Shown here piece by piece: positions 33,422 to 44,822 of a stretch of DNA of 64,000 bases. The stretch comes from Tetragenococcus muriaticus DSM 15685 (GTDB lineage Bacteria; Bacillota; Bacilli; Lactobacillales; Enterococcaceae). The stretch covers positions 122,504 to 186,503 of the forward strand of contig NZ_AUIQ01000001.1 of the NCBI RefSeq assembly GCF_000423785.1. The letters run 5' to 3'. Position numbers and translations under genes: made by a program. The notes beneath the pieces are model-generated. The model searched no databases and was not told where the DNA came from. It worked only from the letters and a program-made list of their open reading frames with translations. Each line of letters opens with the position of its first letter. Within the stretch, counting starts at the first letter, position 1.

Positions 33422-34081
33422 TTATTTTTTATAGTAAATGGTTCGATCCCTTTTATCTTGTAAGGGACGATTATTAGGAAATAAGTTTGTCTTGAAACGT
33501 TCAATGAAAAAAGAACTGATTGGCTTCTTTTGGTCGAACACAATCCACTGTACTGGTCCTTCTGTCGGCGGAGTAGTAAGTGAACCTTCGTAATAAAAAT
33601 AGCCAGAGTTCAACGGTAAAAGTAGCGATGGATCAAACAAAAATTCACTATTTTCATCTTCCCATAAAGGGGCTGTTTCTTCTGTTAGATAAAAAAGCAC
33701 CGCACAAACTAAAAGGCCCCCGTCATTATTTTTATGAACAAGATGAAATTCTAAAGGTATCTGTTCGTTTGTAATTATGTGTTCACTAGGCATATGAAAA
33801 TGAATGTCCGTTAGATAATAACGTTTGTTTAAAAAATCGATAAAACTTCCTTTATTTGCAGGTTCGAAATGTATTGTATCATTCTGATTTTTTATATGAA
33901 ATCGTTGTCTTTCATAATGAAATATAATTTCTTCATATAAGAGCTGCGTTTCTTCATAAGATAATGAAATGGGAGACTGTAACGGAAATTGCGCTGCCTC
34001 ATAGAACTCTTGAGAAAGGTTTGGCCAAAACTCAGGGCCCGTTTCTCCTGTATAACTCCAAATACGTGCCAACAAAAACAC
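33422..34081 (-). CDS. Alpha-type carbonic anhydrase (cytoplasmic)
   Basis: This 219-residue enzyme interconverts CO2 and bicarbonate. Zinc ligands are in the pattern DIHFHMPSEH and EFHLVHKN (His-x-His plus His), with the gatekeeper region GSLTTPPTEGPVQW. The start WSYTGETGPEFWPNL is typical. No signal peptide is visible, unlike many alpha-class enzymes. It is the last gene after pyrE, and bicarbonate is the substrate of carbamoyl-phosphate synthase, which fits the operon. The family Cys before QSPI is Ala here. Confidence 0.87.
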   Translation of the reverse strand: MFLLARIWSYTGETGPEFWPNLSQEFYEAAQFPLQSPISLSYEETQLLYEEIIFHYERQRFHIKNQNDTIHFEPANKGSFIDFLNKRYYLTDIHFHMPSEHIITNEQIPLEFHLVHKNNDGGLLVCAVLFYLTEETAPLWEDENSEFLFDPSLLLPLNSGYFYYEGSLTTPPTEGPVQWIVFDQKKPISSFFIERFKTNLFPNNRPLQDKRDRTIYYKK

Positions 34082-34126
34082 TTCCTTTTAGGTTTTAAAA
34101 ACGTTCAAATTCATTCATTAAAATGT

Positions 34127-34762
34127 TTAGACAGATAATTCCCAATGTTCCGGGTCTTTTTTCCATGCCTGTAATAAAGCAAGTTCTTTCTCATCAATAT
34201 ACTTGTTAGCCAAAGCTGTGTCAATTAAGGTTGAATAATTCGTTAAAGTAACAAGAGGGGTCTGATTTTTTTCAAAATTTCTTTTTCCGCTTTCTAATTC
34301 GTACGTAAAAATAGCCATTACACCTAACACTTCCGCCCCTTGATTTGTAGCAGCAGTACAAGCATCTAAGACGCTTTGTCCTGTAGAGATTAAGTCTTCA
34401 ATAATGACAATTTTTTGTCCTTTGTCTAACTTTCCTTCGATTTGATTCGCTTTACCATGCTCTTTTTTCTTACTACGAATATAAATCATTGGCAACTCCA
34501 AAATTTCAGCAACCCAAGCAGCATGAGGAATTCCTGCAGTGGCAGTACCTGCTATGACTTCAGTTTCAGGAAAGTTCTTTTTAATTTTTTCAGCTAAGCC
34601 TTGAGCGACTTTATTTCTCACTTTAGGATAGCTCATTGTCATTCGATTATCGCAGTAAATAGGACTTTTCATCCCACTAGCCCAAGTAAATGGCTTATAA
34701 GGGTTTAAAAATACGGCCTGAATAGCCAATAGTTCTCTTGCAATATCCTTTTCATTGTTCAT
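34127..34762 (-). CDS. pyrE: Orotate phosphoribosyltransferase
   Basis: This 211-residue enzyme makes OMP from orotate and PRPP. It has the PRPP motif [12 protein letters not shown], the catalytic-loop region [14 protein letters not shown] and [11 protein letters not shown]. It overlaps the end of pyrF by 11 bp. Intact, in contrast to several upstream pathway genes. Confidence 0.93.
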   Translation of the reverse strand: MNNEKDIARELLAIQAVFLNPYKPFTWASGMKSPIYCDNRMTMSYPKVRNKVAQGLAEKIKKNFPETEVIAGTATAGIPHAAWVAEILELPMIYIRSKKKEHGKANQIEGKLDKGQKIVIIEDLISTGQSVLDACTAATNQGAEVLGVMAIFTYELESGKRNFEKNQTPLVTLTNYSTLIDTALANKYIDEKELALLQAWKKDPEHWELSV

Positions 34763-35477
34763 TCTTACGGTTTCTCCAATCTGTTTTAATCATTTGATAG
34801 ACTTTATAAGGATCATCAGCTAACGTAATTGGCCTACCAACAACAATAGCATTTGCTCCTAATTCTCTAGCTTTATAAGGTGTTACAACTCGTTTTTGAT
34901 CGTCAGCAATATTCTCCTGCGGGCGGATTCCGGGTGATAAACACATAAAGTCTTGGGTGGTTATTTCATGAATTTTTTGCGCTTCCCAAGCTGAACAAAC
35001 AACCCCATCTAATCCAGCTTTTTGAGCATTTTTAGCATAATGAAGAACACTTTCTTCTAAAGTAGCTTGAACCAACTGCTCTTTTTGCATTTGTTCTTGA
35101 CTTGTAGATGTTAATTGAGTCACAGCAATTACTTGAGGAACCTTATCTTTTTCTATACTTCCTTGCTTCAAGCCTTCTTTTGCCTGTTGCATCATTTCAA
35201 GACCACCAGCTGCTTGAACTGTTGTGATGGAAACTCCCATTTTAGCTAAACCCTTCATTGAACGTTGCACCGTATTAGGAATATCGTGCAATTTAAGGTC
35301 TAAAAAGATATCATGGCCTTCTTCTTTTAGCCAGCGAACAATTGCAGGTCCTTCTTGGTAAAAGATTTCCATTCCCACTTTAACAAAAAGTGCTTCATTT
35401 GTAGGAAATTTATTTAAAAAATTCTGGATTTCGTGTTTGCTAGCAAAATCTAATGCAATTATTGGACGTTCAATCAT
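34752..35477 (-). CDS. pyrF: Orotidine 5'-phosphate decarboxylase
   Basis: This 241-residue enzyme makes UMP from OMP. The catalytic Lys/Asp network is in [14 protein letters not shown], and the phosphate-binding end is SPGIRPQ and IVVGRPIT. Length is normal. It follows carB by 36 bp, the place where pyrK and pyrD sit in the usual Gram-positive operon; neither is here. Confidence 0.93.
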   Translation of the reverse strand: MIERPIIALDFASKHEIQNFLNKFPTNEALFVKVGMEIFYQEGPAIVRWLKEEGHDIFLDLKLHDIPNTVQRSMKGLAKMGVSITTVQAAGGLEMMQQAKEGLKQGSIEKDKVPQVIAVTQLTSTSQEQMQKEQLVQATLEESVLHYAKNAQKAGLDGVVCSAWEAQKIHEITTQDFMCLSPGIRPQENIADDQKRVVTPYKARELGANAIVVGRPITLADDPYKVYQMIKTDWRNRKNEQ

Positions 35478-35513
35478 TTATTGATCCTTTCTTATTTCAT
35501 ATTTATTTATCAT

Positions 35514-38500
35514 TTACAGTTCTTTTGTCGAGAACGTTCTAGACTGAATAACTTTTAAAACGACAGCTAACGTATCTAATGAGGTAAATATAGTGACTCC
35601 CTGTTCAACTGCTTTACGTTTTATTTTATAACGATGACTATCGGAACCTTCTTCCTGTGCTGTATAAACAATGATTTGAATATCGTCATGATTTATCTGT
35701 TCCAATCCTTCTTCTTCGCTAGTAGCATCAAACAGGCTGTCTATTTGTCGCACATTTAGTCCAAATTTTGTAAAAAAAGCAGCTGTCTTTTGCGTAGCAA
35801 CGATAGTAAATCCAACATCAAAAAAACGTTGGGCTAATGATAAAGCTGTCTCTTTATCTTTGTCATTAACTGCAAACAATATAGCCCCAAACTCCGGCAC
35901 TTTGACATTAGTGGATTGGAATGCTTTATCTAGCGCTTTTTCTAGTTTTATATCAGTACTCATCACAGCTCCTGTAGATTTCATTTTTTGGTTGGAATAG
36001 CAATCAAGTACTTCAGAACTTGTTAAAGAAAAAGCAGGCGCTTGAACATACACCGTATTACTGGAAACAGGCAACAGAAGATGATCAGTTTCCTCAGATA
36101 TCTTCTCTCCCAAAATAGACGTTACTGCCATTTCTACCATAGAAACTCCAGTAATTTTACTTAAAAAGGGAATTATCCGGCTGATATATGGAGATACTTT
36201 TTTTAGACAAATTTGTTTATCTGAGATGACAAATTGAATACTAATCATTCCGTGTACATTCAGTGCTTGAACTAGCTGTCTAGTATAATCTTTGAGCGTT
36301 GTGATCATATATTGCGAAAAACTTTGTGATGGATAAATCGCTATAGAATCTCCTGTGGGCACGTCAGTTTGCTCAATATATTCAAGAACTCCTGGGATAA
36401 TCACTGTATGACCATCATAGATAGCCTGAACTTCACACTTTCTTCCCGAAATAAATGATTCCTTTATTTCTTCTTTGCTAGAAAAGTTTAGCCCTTGCTG
36501 TTGAAAGCTCACTTCATCTTTTAAATTGGCTGCTAATTTTACTGGGTTATCTAATTGTGAAATTTTTTTGGAGGGTAATCCCAAGATATTAACCCCAAAA
36601 TAAGCTAGCTCTTCTCCTAAACACTGTGCTTTTTTTCCGCCAAACTGGCTAAGGACTCCTAACGGCTTTTCAAATTCAATAATTTGATAAACGTCTTCTA
36701 AAGTTAGCGATGAAAAATAAAGTTTATCTGCTAGCATAAAATCCGTAGACAGACTTGCCGGATTATCATTTATAAGAAGAGCATTGTATCCTCTCTTTTG
36801 TACAGCCTTCATAGCATGCACAGTCGTATAATCGAATTCAACTCCTTGTCCAACTTGGGTAGGCCCGGCGCCTAAAATTAAGACTGAAGGCTTATCTATT
36901 GGCGTAGATTCATTCTCTGTTTCATAAGTACTATAAAAATACGGAAATTGAGCTGTAAATTCTCCTGAGCACGTATCGACCATTTTAAATACTGGAGATA
37001 GTTGATATTGTTTTCGCAAAAGACAAATAGAGTCTTTCTCAGTATGCCACAATTGAGCGATCTTAGCATCAGAAAAGCCTTTTTGTTTCGCCTGATGCAA
37101 TCCTTCTATATTTCCATTATTTTTTTTTAAATATTCTTCCATTTCCACAATTTGAGCAATTTTATCTAGAAAGAATAGGTCGATTTTCGTCATTTCCGCT
37201 AGCTCTTCTATTTTGTAGCTTCGACGCAAACTTTCTGCTAAACTAAATAACCGATCACTTTGAGGATAAATAATTTTTTGGATCAATTTTTCGTCTGTTT
37301 GCTCTTGTAAGGAGGTTAACTCTATATGATTCACAGGAGTATTTAATGAGTGAACAGCTTTTAATAAAGAAGCTTCCAATGTTCGATCAATAGCCATTAC
37401 TTCACCCGTTGCTTGCATTTGTGTATTTAATTGATATTGTGTATTTTTTAAACCATCAAAGGAAAAAACTGGAATCTTTGTGGCAATATAATCCAAAGTC
37501 GGTTCAAAGTTAGCAGAAAGATCATTAGTAATTGGGTTTTTTATTTCGGACAGAGACAACCCTAAAGCAACCTTTGCCGCAATCCTTGCCATCGGATAGC
37601 CACTTGCTTTACTAACGAATACACTGGAACGAGTTAAACGAGGGTTGATATCTAATACATAGAAAGCAACACTCTTGGGATCAAGCGCCAATCGTATATG
37701 ACAGCTACCTTCAATTTTTAACGCACGAATAATTTTTAATGAAATGTCACGCAATAGTTGGTATTCCTGATCAGTTAACGTTTGACTAGGAAGAAAAACG
37801 ACTGAATCACCGCTATGAACACCTACTGGATCAAAACTTTCCATATTGCCAACTACGAGGGCATTATCAGCAGCGTCACGTAAAACTTCAAATTCAACCT
37901 CTTTAAACCCAGCGAAACTTTGCTGAATATCACATTGAGTTATCGGTGAAGCATCCATACCTTTTTTTAGCACTTTTGTTAAATCATTTTGATTATAACA
38001 AATCCCACTACCGGCACCAGCAATTGTTAGTCTTGGGTGTATAAACACAGGATATCCTATTTCTTGTGCAAAATTCAGCCCCTCTGTAACAGTACCAACG
38101 GATTTTGTTAAAGGGAATAACTGCTTCGGATTGACTAACAATTCTTCAAGAACCTCTTGCTTCTTTATTTTTTCTATTGCAGAAACAGGTAGGCTTAAAA
38201 GTTCAATAGTTAACCCTGTTAAAATTCCTGAAAACACTAGTTCCTGTACAACATGTAAAGCGGTCTGTCCACCAACAGTTGGTAAAATCGCGTCTGGTAA
38301 TTCTTTTCTTAAAATACGAGTAACAAATTCTGTAGTCACAGGTTCAATATACAAGTGATCAACAGTTGCTTTATCAGTTGTTACATCTTCGGCGTTAGAA
38401 TTCACAAGAACAATCTCATAGCCTTCTTCTTTTAACGCTGCACATGCTTGATTTGTTATATTATCGTATTCAGCGGATTGACCAATCGTTGTAGGACCTG

Positions 38501-38543
38501 AACCGATAATTAGTATTTTTTTGATATCCGTTCTTTTTGGCAA
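35514..38543 (-). CDS. carB: Carbamoyl-phosphate synthase large chain, degenerate
   Basis: This protein has 1009 residues against about 1060-1070. The N-terminal MPKRTDIKKILIIGSGPTTIGQSAEYD is recognisable, but key ATP-grasp residues are changed. RPAFTLGGTGGG of the family reads HPRLTIAGAGSG, and EVNPR in the second half reads KVSPY. About 58 residues are missing after ILGLPSKKI, including the RPSYVLGGRAM ATP-binding segment of the second synthetase half. The frame is otherwise open and the C-terminal allosteric domain is present. Carbamate phosphorylation is very unlikely; whether the protein has another use is unknown. It is followed directly by pyrF. Confidence 0.85.
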   Translation of the reverse strand: MPKRTDIKKILIIGSGPTTIGQSAEYDNITNQACAALKEEGYEIVLVNSNAEDVTTDKATVDHLYIEPVTTEFVTRILRKELPDAILPTVGGQTALHVVQELVFSGILTGLTIELLSLPVSAIEKIKKQEVLEELLVNPKQLFPLTKSVGTVTEGLNFAQEIGYPVFIHPRLTIAGAGSGICYNQNDLTKVLKKGMDASPITQCDIQQSFAGFKEVEFEVLRDAADNALVVGNMESFDPVGVHSGDSVVFLPSQTLTDQEYQLLRDISLKIIRALKIEGSCHIRLALDPKSVAFYVLDINPRLTRSSVFVSKASGYPMARIAAKVALGLSLSEIKNPITNDLSANFEPTLDYIATKIPVFSFDGLKNTQYQLNTQMQATGEVMAIDRTLEASLLKAVHSLNTPVNHIELTSLQEQTDEKLIQKIIYPQSDRLFSLAESLRRSYKIEELAEMTKIDLFFLDKIAQIVEMEEYLKKNNGNIEGLHQAKQKGFSDAKIAQLWHTEKDSICLLRKQYQLSPVFKMVDTCSGEFTAQFPYFYSTYETENESTPIDKPSVLILGAGPTQVGQGVEFDYTTVHAMKAVQKRGYNALLINDNPASLSTDFMLADKLYFSSLTLEDVYQIIEFEKPLGVLSQFGGKKAQCLGEELAYFGVNILGLPSKKISQLDNPVKLAANLKDEVSFQQQGLNFSSKEEIKESFISGRKCEVQAIYDGHTVIIPGVLEYIEQTDVPTGDSIAIYPSQSFSQYMITTLKDYTRQLVQALNVHGMISIQFVISDKQICLKKVSPYISRIIPFLSKITGVSMVEMAVTSILGEKISEETDHLLLPVSSNTVYVQAPAFSLTSSEVLDCYSNQKMKSTGAVMSTDIKLEKALDKAFQSTNVKVPEFGAILFAVNDKDKETALSLAQRFFDVGFTIVATQKTAAFFTKFGLNVRQIDSLFDATSEEEGLEQINHDDIQIIVYTAQEEGSDSHRYKIKRKAVEQGVTIFTSLDTLAVVLKVIQSRTFSTKEL

Positions 38544-38545
38544 AG

Positions 38546-39628
38546 CTAAAACGCCCCTTTTTGTGCATCCATCATTTCAATAAACTCATCAAACACATGT
38601 AAAGCATCATGCGGTCCAGGAGCAGCATTGGGATTGAATTGAACAGCAAACGCTGGATAAAAACGATGCTTTAACCCCTCAATAGTACCGTCATTAACAT
38701 TAAAATGAGTAACTAACAGTTTTTTAGTATTCACTGAATTTCTTGTTACAGCAAATCCGTGACTCTGTGACGTGATATCAATACGTCCAGTGGCTGTTTC
38801 CTTGACTGGATAATTTTGTCCATGATGGCCAAATGACATTTGATAGGTTTCACAACCATTGGCTAAGGCAAATAACTGTTGACCTAAGCCAATGCCAAAA
38901 ATTGTTATCTTTCCTTGAATTTTACGAATCATTTCTATGACATGAGGTAAACTTCTAGGATCGCCTGGACCATTCGTTAAGATGATACCATCAGGTGCTA
39001 ATTCAAAAATTTCTTCAGCTGAACTATTATAGGGCATAACAGTTAAATTACAGTTTCTTTTGGCTAGCTCACGCATGATACTATGCTTTAGACCTAGGTC
39101 TATTATAATTACGTTGTGGCCTGTTCCCGGGCTAGGATAAGGCGTTTGAGTGGAAACCTGTTCCACTTGGTTATTAGGTAATACACTCGCTTTTAATTGA
39201 TCATAAGCATGAGTAAAAACATCACCTGAATCTACAATGCTTGCTTTCATCGTACCATGATCTCGAATTTTACGTACTAACGCTCGTGTGTCAATTCCAG
39301 CAATACCAGCGATATTTCTTCTAGCTAAAAAGTCAGAAAGTGACATTTGATAACGCCAGTGATTAGCTAAACGCGGATGTTCTTTTACTACAATCCCCTT
39401 ACAAGCCGGAGAAAGTGTCTCGTAATCGTCTCGATTGATACCGACATTACCGATTAAAGGGTAAGAAAAAGTGATAATTTGTCCGTTATAATTTTGATCA
39501 GTAATCGTTTCTTGGTATCCTGTCATATTCGTAGTAAAAACAATCTCACCAAAAACATTTAGCTGAGCTCCAAAACCTTCACCAGCATAATAAGTGCCAT
39601 CATCTAAAATCAGCCAACGGTTTTTCAA
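38546..39628 (-). CDS. carA: Carbamoyl-phosphate synthase small chain lacking the glutaminase triad
   Basis: This 360-residue protein of normal length and architecture has an N-terminal small-chain domain and a C-terminal class I amidotransferase domain. The nucleophile elbow FGICLGHQ reads FGIGLGQQ (Gly247 for Cys), and the His/Glu block VQYHPEA reads VQFNPNA (Asn332 for His, Asn334 for Glu). All three catalytic residues are gone while the frame is intact, so glutamine cannot be hydrolysed by the normal mechanism. It overlaps pyrC by 4 bp and is 2 bp from carB. Confidence 0.9.
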   Translation of the reverse strand: MKNRWLILDDGTYYAGEGFGAQLNVFGEIVFTTNMTGYQETITDQNYNGQIITFSYPLIGNVGINRDDYETLSPACKGIVVKEHPRLANHWRYQMSLSDFLARRNIAGIAGIDTRALVRKIRDHGTMKASIVDSGDVFTHAYDQLKASVLPNNQVEQVSTQTPYPSPGTGHNVIIIDLGLKHSIMRELAKRNCNLTVMPYNSSAEEIFELAPDGIILTNGPGDPRSLPHVIEMIRKIQGKITIFGIGLGQQLFALANGCETYQMSFGHHGQNYPVKETATGRIDITSQSHGFAVTRNSVNTKKLLVTHFNVNDGTIEGLKHRFYPAFAVQFNPNAAPGPHDALHVFDEFIEMMDAQKGAF

Positions 39629-40908
39629 AGTGTTTCACCCTGCCATACTATTTTCCCATCTACTAACGTATAAAGCGTATCTCCAAAAAGCTCTTTTCCA
39701 ATAAAGGGTGTATTTTTAGCTTGAGATAAAAATCTTTTTTCATCTACTGTATAAGGATGTTCAATATCAAATATAGCTAAGTCAGCTTTATCACCAATAT
39801 TTAAACGATTAACAGTCAAACCAAATATTTCAGCTGGTTTTATGGCCATCCAATTTATAACTTGTTCTAAGGTAAAAATACCTTCTTTGACAAAAGTGGT
39901 ATAAATTAGTTGGAAAGCATATTCAGAACCTACAATTCCAAAAGGAGAGTCTAAGAAATCTTGATTTTTTTCAACAAAGCTATGAGGTGCATGATCTGTG
40001 GCGATACAATCAATCGTTCCATCTAAAAGACCATTAATCAATGCCTCCTGATCTTCTTTGGCACGTAATGGCGGATTCATTTTCCAGTAGCCATGATTTT
40101 GTGTAATATCTTCATCTGCTAATAATAGATGATGTGGGCAAACCTCACAAGTAACATGAACGCCAGCATCTTTCGCTTGACGAATAACTCGCACACTTTC
40201 TTTAGAAGAAACATGGCATACATGATAATGGGCACCAGTCTGTTCAGCTAAGAGCAGATCACGTGCAATCTGGGAAGACTCTGTAGCACTCATAATACCA
40301 GGCAATCCCAACTCCCTAGCTTTTTGGCCTTCATGCATCACACCGTTAAACAGAAGGGATTCATCTTCTGTATGTGCAACAATTGTATGATTATTTTCCG
40401 CTGCTTCTTTCATCGCTAAATACATTGTCTTAGCTGTCTGCACGCCATTACCATCATTAGTAAAAGCAAATGCTCCAGCCTTTTTTAAAGTAACTTGATC
40501 TACTAATTCTTCGCTACGCAAGTTTTTTGTAATTGGAGCATATTGAAGTACGTGATTGATAGCATCTTGGTTGATAATCTCCTGTACTTGTACAAATCGT
40601 TCTAATGTATCCGGCACTGGGTTTAGGTTGGGCATAGCACAAATTGTGGTAAAACCTCCGCGGCTAGCTGCTTGGCTTCCTGTTTGAATTGTTTCCTTAT
40701 AAGCAAACCCTGGCTCTCTAAGATGAACATGAACATCTACCAACCCTTGCGTAACCAATTGATTTTTTGCATCGATCACTTGATCAAAGTATTGTTCATC
40801 AAACACTTTTCCAATCGCATAGATGGTTTTATTTCGAATCCATAGCTGCACCGGTATTAATTGGTTTTCATGAGAGATTACCTGACCGTTTTTAATTAAT
40901 AAGTCCAT
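39625..40908 (-). CDS. pyrC: Dihydroorotase
   Basis: This 427-residue zinc enzyme closes carbamoyl-aspartate to dihydroorotate. Zinc ligands: [11 protein letters not shown] (His60, His62), an Asp in FTNDGNG (Asp152), [15 protein letters not shown] and the catalytic Asp in IATDHAPH. The family usually has TDDG; the first Asp is Asn, but by spacing the second Asp is the ligand. Normal length and apparently intact, but its substrate supply is broken upstream. Confidence 0.92.
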   Translation of the reverse strand: MDLLIKNGQVISHENQLIPVQLWIRNKTIYAIGKVFDEQYFDQVIDAKNQLVTQGLVDVHVHLREPGFAYKETIQTGSQAASRGGFTTICAMPNLNPVPDTLERFVQVQEIINQDAINHVLQYAPITKNLRSEELVDQVTLKKAGAFAFTNDGNGVQTAKTMYLAMKEAAENNHTIVAHTEDESLLFNGVMHEGQKARELGLPGIMSATESSQIARDLLLAEQTGAHYHVCHVSSKESVRVIRQAKDAGVHVTCEVCPHHLLLADEDITQNHGYWKMNPPLRAKEDQEALINGLLDGTIDCIATDHAPHSFVEKNQDFLDSPFGIVGSEYAFQLIYTTFVKEGIFTLEQVINWMAIKPAEIFGLTVNRLNIGDKADLAIFDIEHPYTVDEKRFLSQAKNTPFIGKELFGDTLYTLVDGKIVWQGETL

Positions 40909-40935
40909 TTTCTGCCTCCTCTATTCCACCCTTAC

Positions 40936-41861
40936 TTATGATTTTCCTTGTAATACAGCCTCTAAAATTGCCATTCGAACATATACGCCATTGGTCATTT
41001 GCCTAACAATCCTTGACTGTAAGCCTTCCACTAATGGATCAGCAATTTCGACATCACGATTTACAGGAGCTGGATGCATAATGATCGCTTGCTGCTTCAT
41101 TTTTTTAGCTCGTTCAACCGTTAGACCAAATTTATTATGATATTCTTGTTTAGAAAAGCTTTCATTGGGATCATGTCGCTCATGTTGTACACGCAACATC
41201 ATTAATACATCCATCTGGCTAATTAATTCATCTATCGGTAAATATTTGCCATAAACATCAAATGTTGGGTCATACCATTGCTTAGGACCAGAAAAATAAA
41301 CATTAGCTCCTAAACGCTTAAGCATTGCATATTTGACTTAGCTACTCGCGAATGAGTAATATCACCTATAATGGCCACATTTAATCCTTCAAAAGTACCA
41401 AATTCTTCGTAAATCGTCATAAGATCTAATAAACACTGAGTAGGGTGTTGTCCACTACCGTCGCCACCATTAATAATACTACAGTGAATCGAAGGGCTTT
41501 GAATAAGTTGGTCATAATAATTTTCATCTTCATGTCGCACAACCACACAATCCACGCCAATAGCTGACATTGTCAAAACCGTATCATAAAGTGTTTCTCC
41601 TTTTTGTACGGAACTTGTAGCAGCCTCAAAGGCAATAACATCGATGCCTAATTTCTTTTCTGCAATTTCAAAACTTTTATGAGTACGTGTACTATTTTCA
41701 AAAAAAAGATTTGCGATAAAATACTGACTTTTTCTAGGTAACCAAATCGCTCCTTTTTTAAAAGCACTTCCACGATGAATTAATCCCATAACTTCTTGAT
41801 CGGATAAAGCTTCAACGATTAGTAAATGTTTCAAACTTACTTGTTCAGATTGTACAATCAT
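40936..41861 (-). pseudogene. pyrB: Aspartate carbamoyltransferase with a frameshift
   Basis: The N-terminal frame (41310-41861) carries the carbamoyl-phosphate motif [20 protein letters not shown] and [16 protein letters not shown], then ends abnormally after [10 protein letters not shown]. The rest (40936-41325) continues in another frame as [14 protein letters not shown] to LEAVLQGKS. The junction reads AATATGCAATGC; one extra base (CAAATG) would join them into a normal roughly 307-residue protein. So a single-base deletion near 41325 splits the gene. The catalytic domains are encoded apart and activity is unlikely, unless ribosomes reinitiate at the ATG that overlaps the junction. Confidence 0.9.
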
Positions 41862-41875
41862 GACTCTTGTCCCCC

Positions 41876-43155
41876 CTACTCTTCGCTTCTAGCCTTTACA
41901 GGTAAAATCAAATTTAAAGCAATGCCAATAACGGTAGCTAAAGCCATGCTCGTTAGTTCAAAACTACCAATTCTTAAATAAGCACCACCAATGCCAATAA
42001 CTAAAATAGCTGCAGCAATCACTAAGTTACGCTTTTTATCAAAATCAATTCGGTTATCAATCAAGATGCGCAAACCGCTAGAAGCAATTACACCAAACAA
42101 CAGAAAACTAATGCCTCCAATGACAGGATCAGGAATGCTATAGATCAAACTGCTCATTTTCCCGACAAAGCTAAAAAGAATCGCAAAGACAGCAGCACCT
42201 GCAAGTACAAATACACTATGAACTTTAGTAATCGCTAAAACACCGATGTTTTCCCCATAGCTTGTTGTAGGAGGGCCACCAATAAACCCTGCAATCATTG
42301 TCGATAGACCATCAGCAAACAGCGTTTTTTTCAAGCCCGGTGTCTTAAAAAAATCTCTTTTTGAAATTTTGCTCAATACCATTAAATGCCCCATATGTTC
42401 TGTCATTGTTACAAAAGCAATAGGTGCCATACTCGTTAATGCTGCAAGAGAAAAATGAAAATCGTAATCAACAAACATGATTTGAAAATCAGGAATTTGA
42501 AACCAAGCAGCAGCTCTAACCGGCTCCAAATCTACAACCCCGACTGCTAGAGCAAATAGATAACCACCAATAATTCCTAATAAGATTGGGATAAGGCTAA
42601 AAAATTTTCTTAAATACATATTAAAAATAATCGTAATCCCTAAAGTAACTAAAGCCACAAGAAAGTATTTCGTATCATAAGATCCTTCATTAAACATCGC
42701 ATTTTCAGCAGCGTTTTGAGCTAACCCTAATCCAATAACCATAATGACGGGTCCTACAACAATAGGAGGTAAAACGTCATCGATCCAATCCGAACCTGCT
42801 TTAGCGATAATAAAAGCGACAATGACATAAACAATCCCTGAATAGATAATTCCTTGAGCAACAGCTGGATAACCGCTAGTTCCCATCAATGATTGAATAG
42901 CTGTTATAAAAGCAAAACTACTTCCTAAATAAGCAGGTACCGTTCCTTTAGTAATTAAGATATATAATAGGGTCCCAACCCCGGAACTAAATAACGCAAT
43001 ACTAGGCTCAAGTCCAACGAGTATAGGCACTAATACTGTAGCACCAAACATTGTAAATAAGTGTTGCAAACTAAGTCCTACCCATGGCCAAAATTTGGGG
43101 CGATCCTTGATATCTAAAATCGCATCTGGGTTACGAAACTCATTTTTATCTGTCA

Positions 43156-43156
<1 letters not shown>
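41876..43156 (-). CDS. uraA: Uracil/xanthine-type permease (uracil transporter)
   Basis: A 426-residue NCS2-family symporter with about 12-14 membrane segments. Motifs: the [11 protein letters not shown] region in helix 3, the Glu-containing MTEHMGH, and [19 protein letters not shown]. In Gram-positives this gene (pyrP/uraA) follows pyrR and imports uracil. It overlaps pyrR by one base. It is intact, consistent with reliance on salvage. Confidence 0.92.
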
Positions 43157-43710
<554 letters not shown>

Positions 43711-43723
43711 TTATTTTTTACAC

Positions 43724-43870
43724 AAAAAAACTCCTGCCCGTTGGAGGCAGGAGTGAGCATACACCGGTCTATCATGAATTATTGTTTAAAAGCTTACAAT
43801 AATCTAAAACAATGTTTTATAAGCAGTCACTTCCTTTTTAGCCTCACGGGACTAACTTAAAGGATAAGCT
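43724..43870 (-). promoter_or_regulatory. PyrR-dependent attenuator leader
   Basis: Minus strand: AGTCCCGTGAGGCT (43840-43853) matches the PyrR-binding loop pattern, flanked by pairing TTAG and CTAA. Further down, ACTCCTGCC and GGCAGGAGT (43746-43754 with 43730-43738) form a terminator stem followed by seven T (43724-43730). UMP-bound PyrR would favour this terminator. Confidence 0.88.
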
Positions 43871-43898
43871 GTAAAAATTTATTACGTTAACTATACAG

Positions 43899-44822
43899 TT
43901 ATTCATTAAAAAAATCAATTGGTTCTCGTAATTTTGCTAAAGTTTTTTTAAAGTTTTCAGGTAAAGAGGCTTCAAAGGTTAAACGTTTACCACTTGTAGG
44001 ATGAGTAAACCCAATCGTTCCCGCATGTAAAAATTGACCGTTACTAGCTAACGTCTTTTTCGGTCCATAGACGGGATCACCTGCAATAGGATAACCGATA
44101 TACTTCATGTGAACGCGAATTTGATGGGTCCTACCTGTCTCTAATTGTAATTTAATCAAAGTAAAATTGGTAAAACGTTCAATAACAGAAAAATGAGTCA
44201 CAGCATGTTTGCCATTATCTACCACGTCTTGCATTTTCCGATCCGTATGAGACCGTCCAATAGGCGCTGTGACTGTCCCCTTTTGATGCTTTATATTCCC
44301 ATGAACTAAAGCGGTGTATTCACGCAAAATTGTTTTTTCTTGTAGTTGTTGGGCTAATGACGTATGACTAGAGTCATTTTTAGCAATCATTAACAACCCA
44401 GAAGTATCTTTGTCAATGCGATGAACAATGCCAGGACGAATCACCCCATTAATAGCTGATAAATGATCTAAATAAAATAATAAAGCATTGACTAATGTAT
44501 GAGTAGGATGTCCTTGTGACGGATGGACTACCATGCCCTGAGGCTTATTTACTACAGCAACATCTTGATCTTGATAAACAATTTCAATAGGAATATCACA
44601 AGCGTTGATTTCTAATGGCTTGTCTTCAGGTATACGAACAATAAGGTGGTCGTTGGGCCGTACTTTATAATTCCCTTTTACTTTTTGGCCATTTAATAAA
44701 ACCTGTCCATCTTTTACCCACTGTTGTATCTGAGAACGACTATAATTCGATAAACGATCGGCTAATACTTTATCAAGTCGTCCTTGTTCATTTGTTATTG
44801 TAATTTCCAGATTCTCCGCCAT
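43899..44822 (-). CDS. Ribosomal large subunit pseudouridine synthase, RluD/YlyB type
   Basis: This 307-residue protein has an N-terminal S4 RNA-binding domain (RLDKVLADRLSNYSRSQIQQWVKDG) and the RluA-family catalytic motif GIVHRIDKDTSGLL with the catalytic Asp. It also has ETGRTHQIRVHMKYIGYPIAGD. It modifies 23S rRNA. The start overlaps the end of lspA by 35 bp, the usual lspA-rluD arrangement in Gram-positives. Confidence 0.93.
   Translation of the reverse strand: MAENLEITITNEQGRLDKVLADRLSNYSRSQIQQWVKDGQVLLNGQKVKGNYKVRPNDHLIVRIPEDKPLEINACDIPIEIVYQDQDVAVVNKPQGMVVHPSQGHPTHTLVNALLFYLDHLSAINGVIRPGIVHRIDKDTSGLLMIAKNDSSHTSLAQQLQEKTILREYTALVHGNIKHQKGTVTAPIGRSHTDRKMQDVVDNGKHAVTHFSVIERFTNFTLIKLQLETGRTHQIRVHMKYIGYPIAGDPVYGPKKTLASNGQFLHAGTIGFTHPTSGKRLTFEASLPENFKKTLAKLREPIDFFNE

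Noticed and set aside
39625..40908. Loss of a zinc ligand in dihydroorotase (TNDG for TDDG)
   Set aside because: Counting from the first His pair, the ligand Asp is the second one and is retained.
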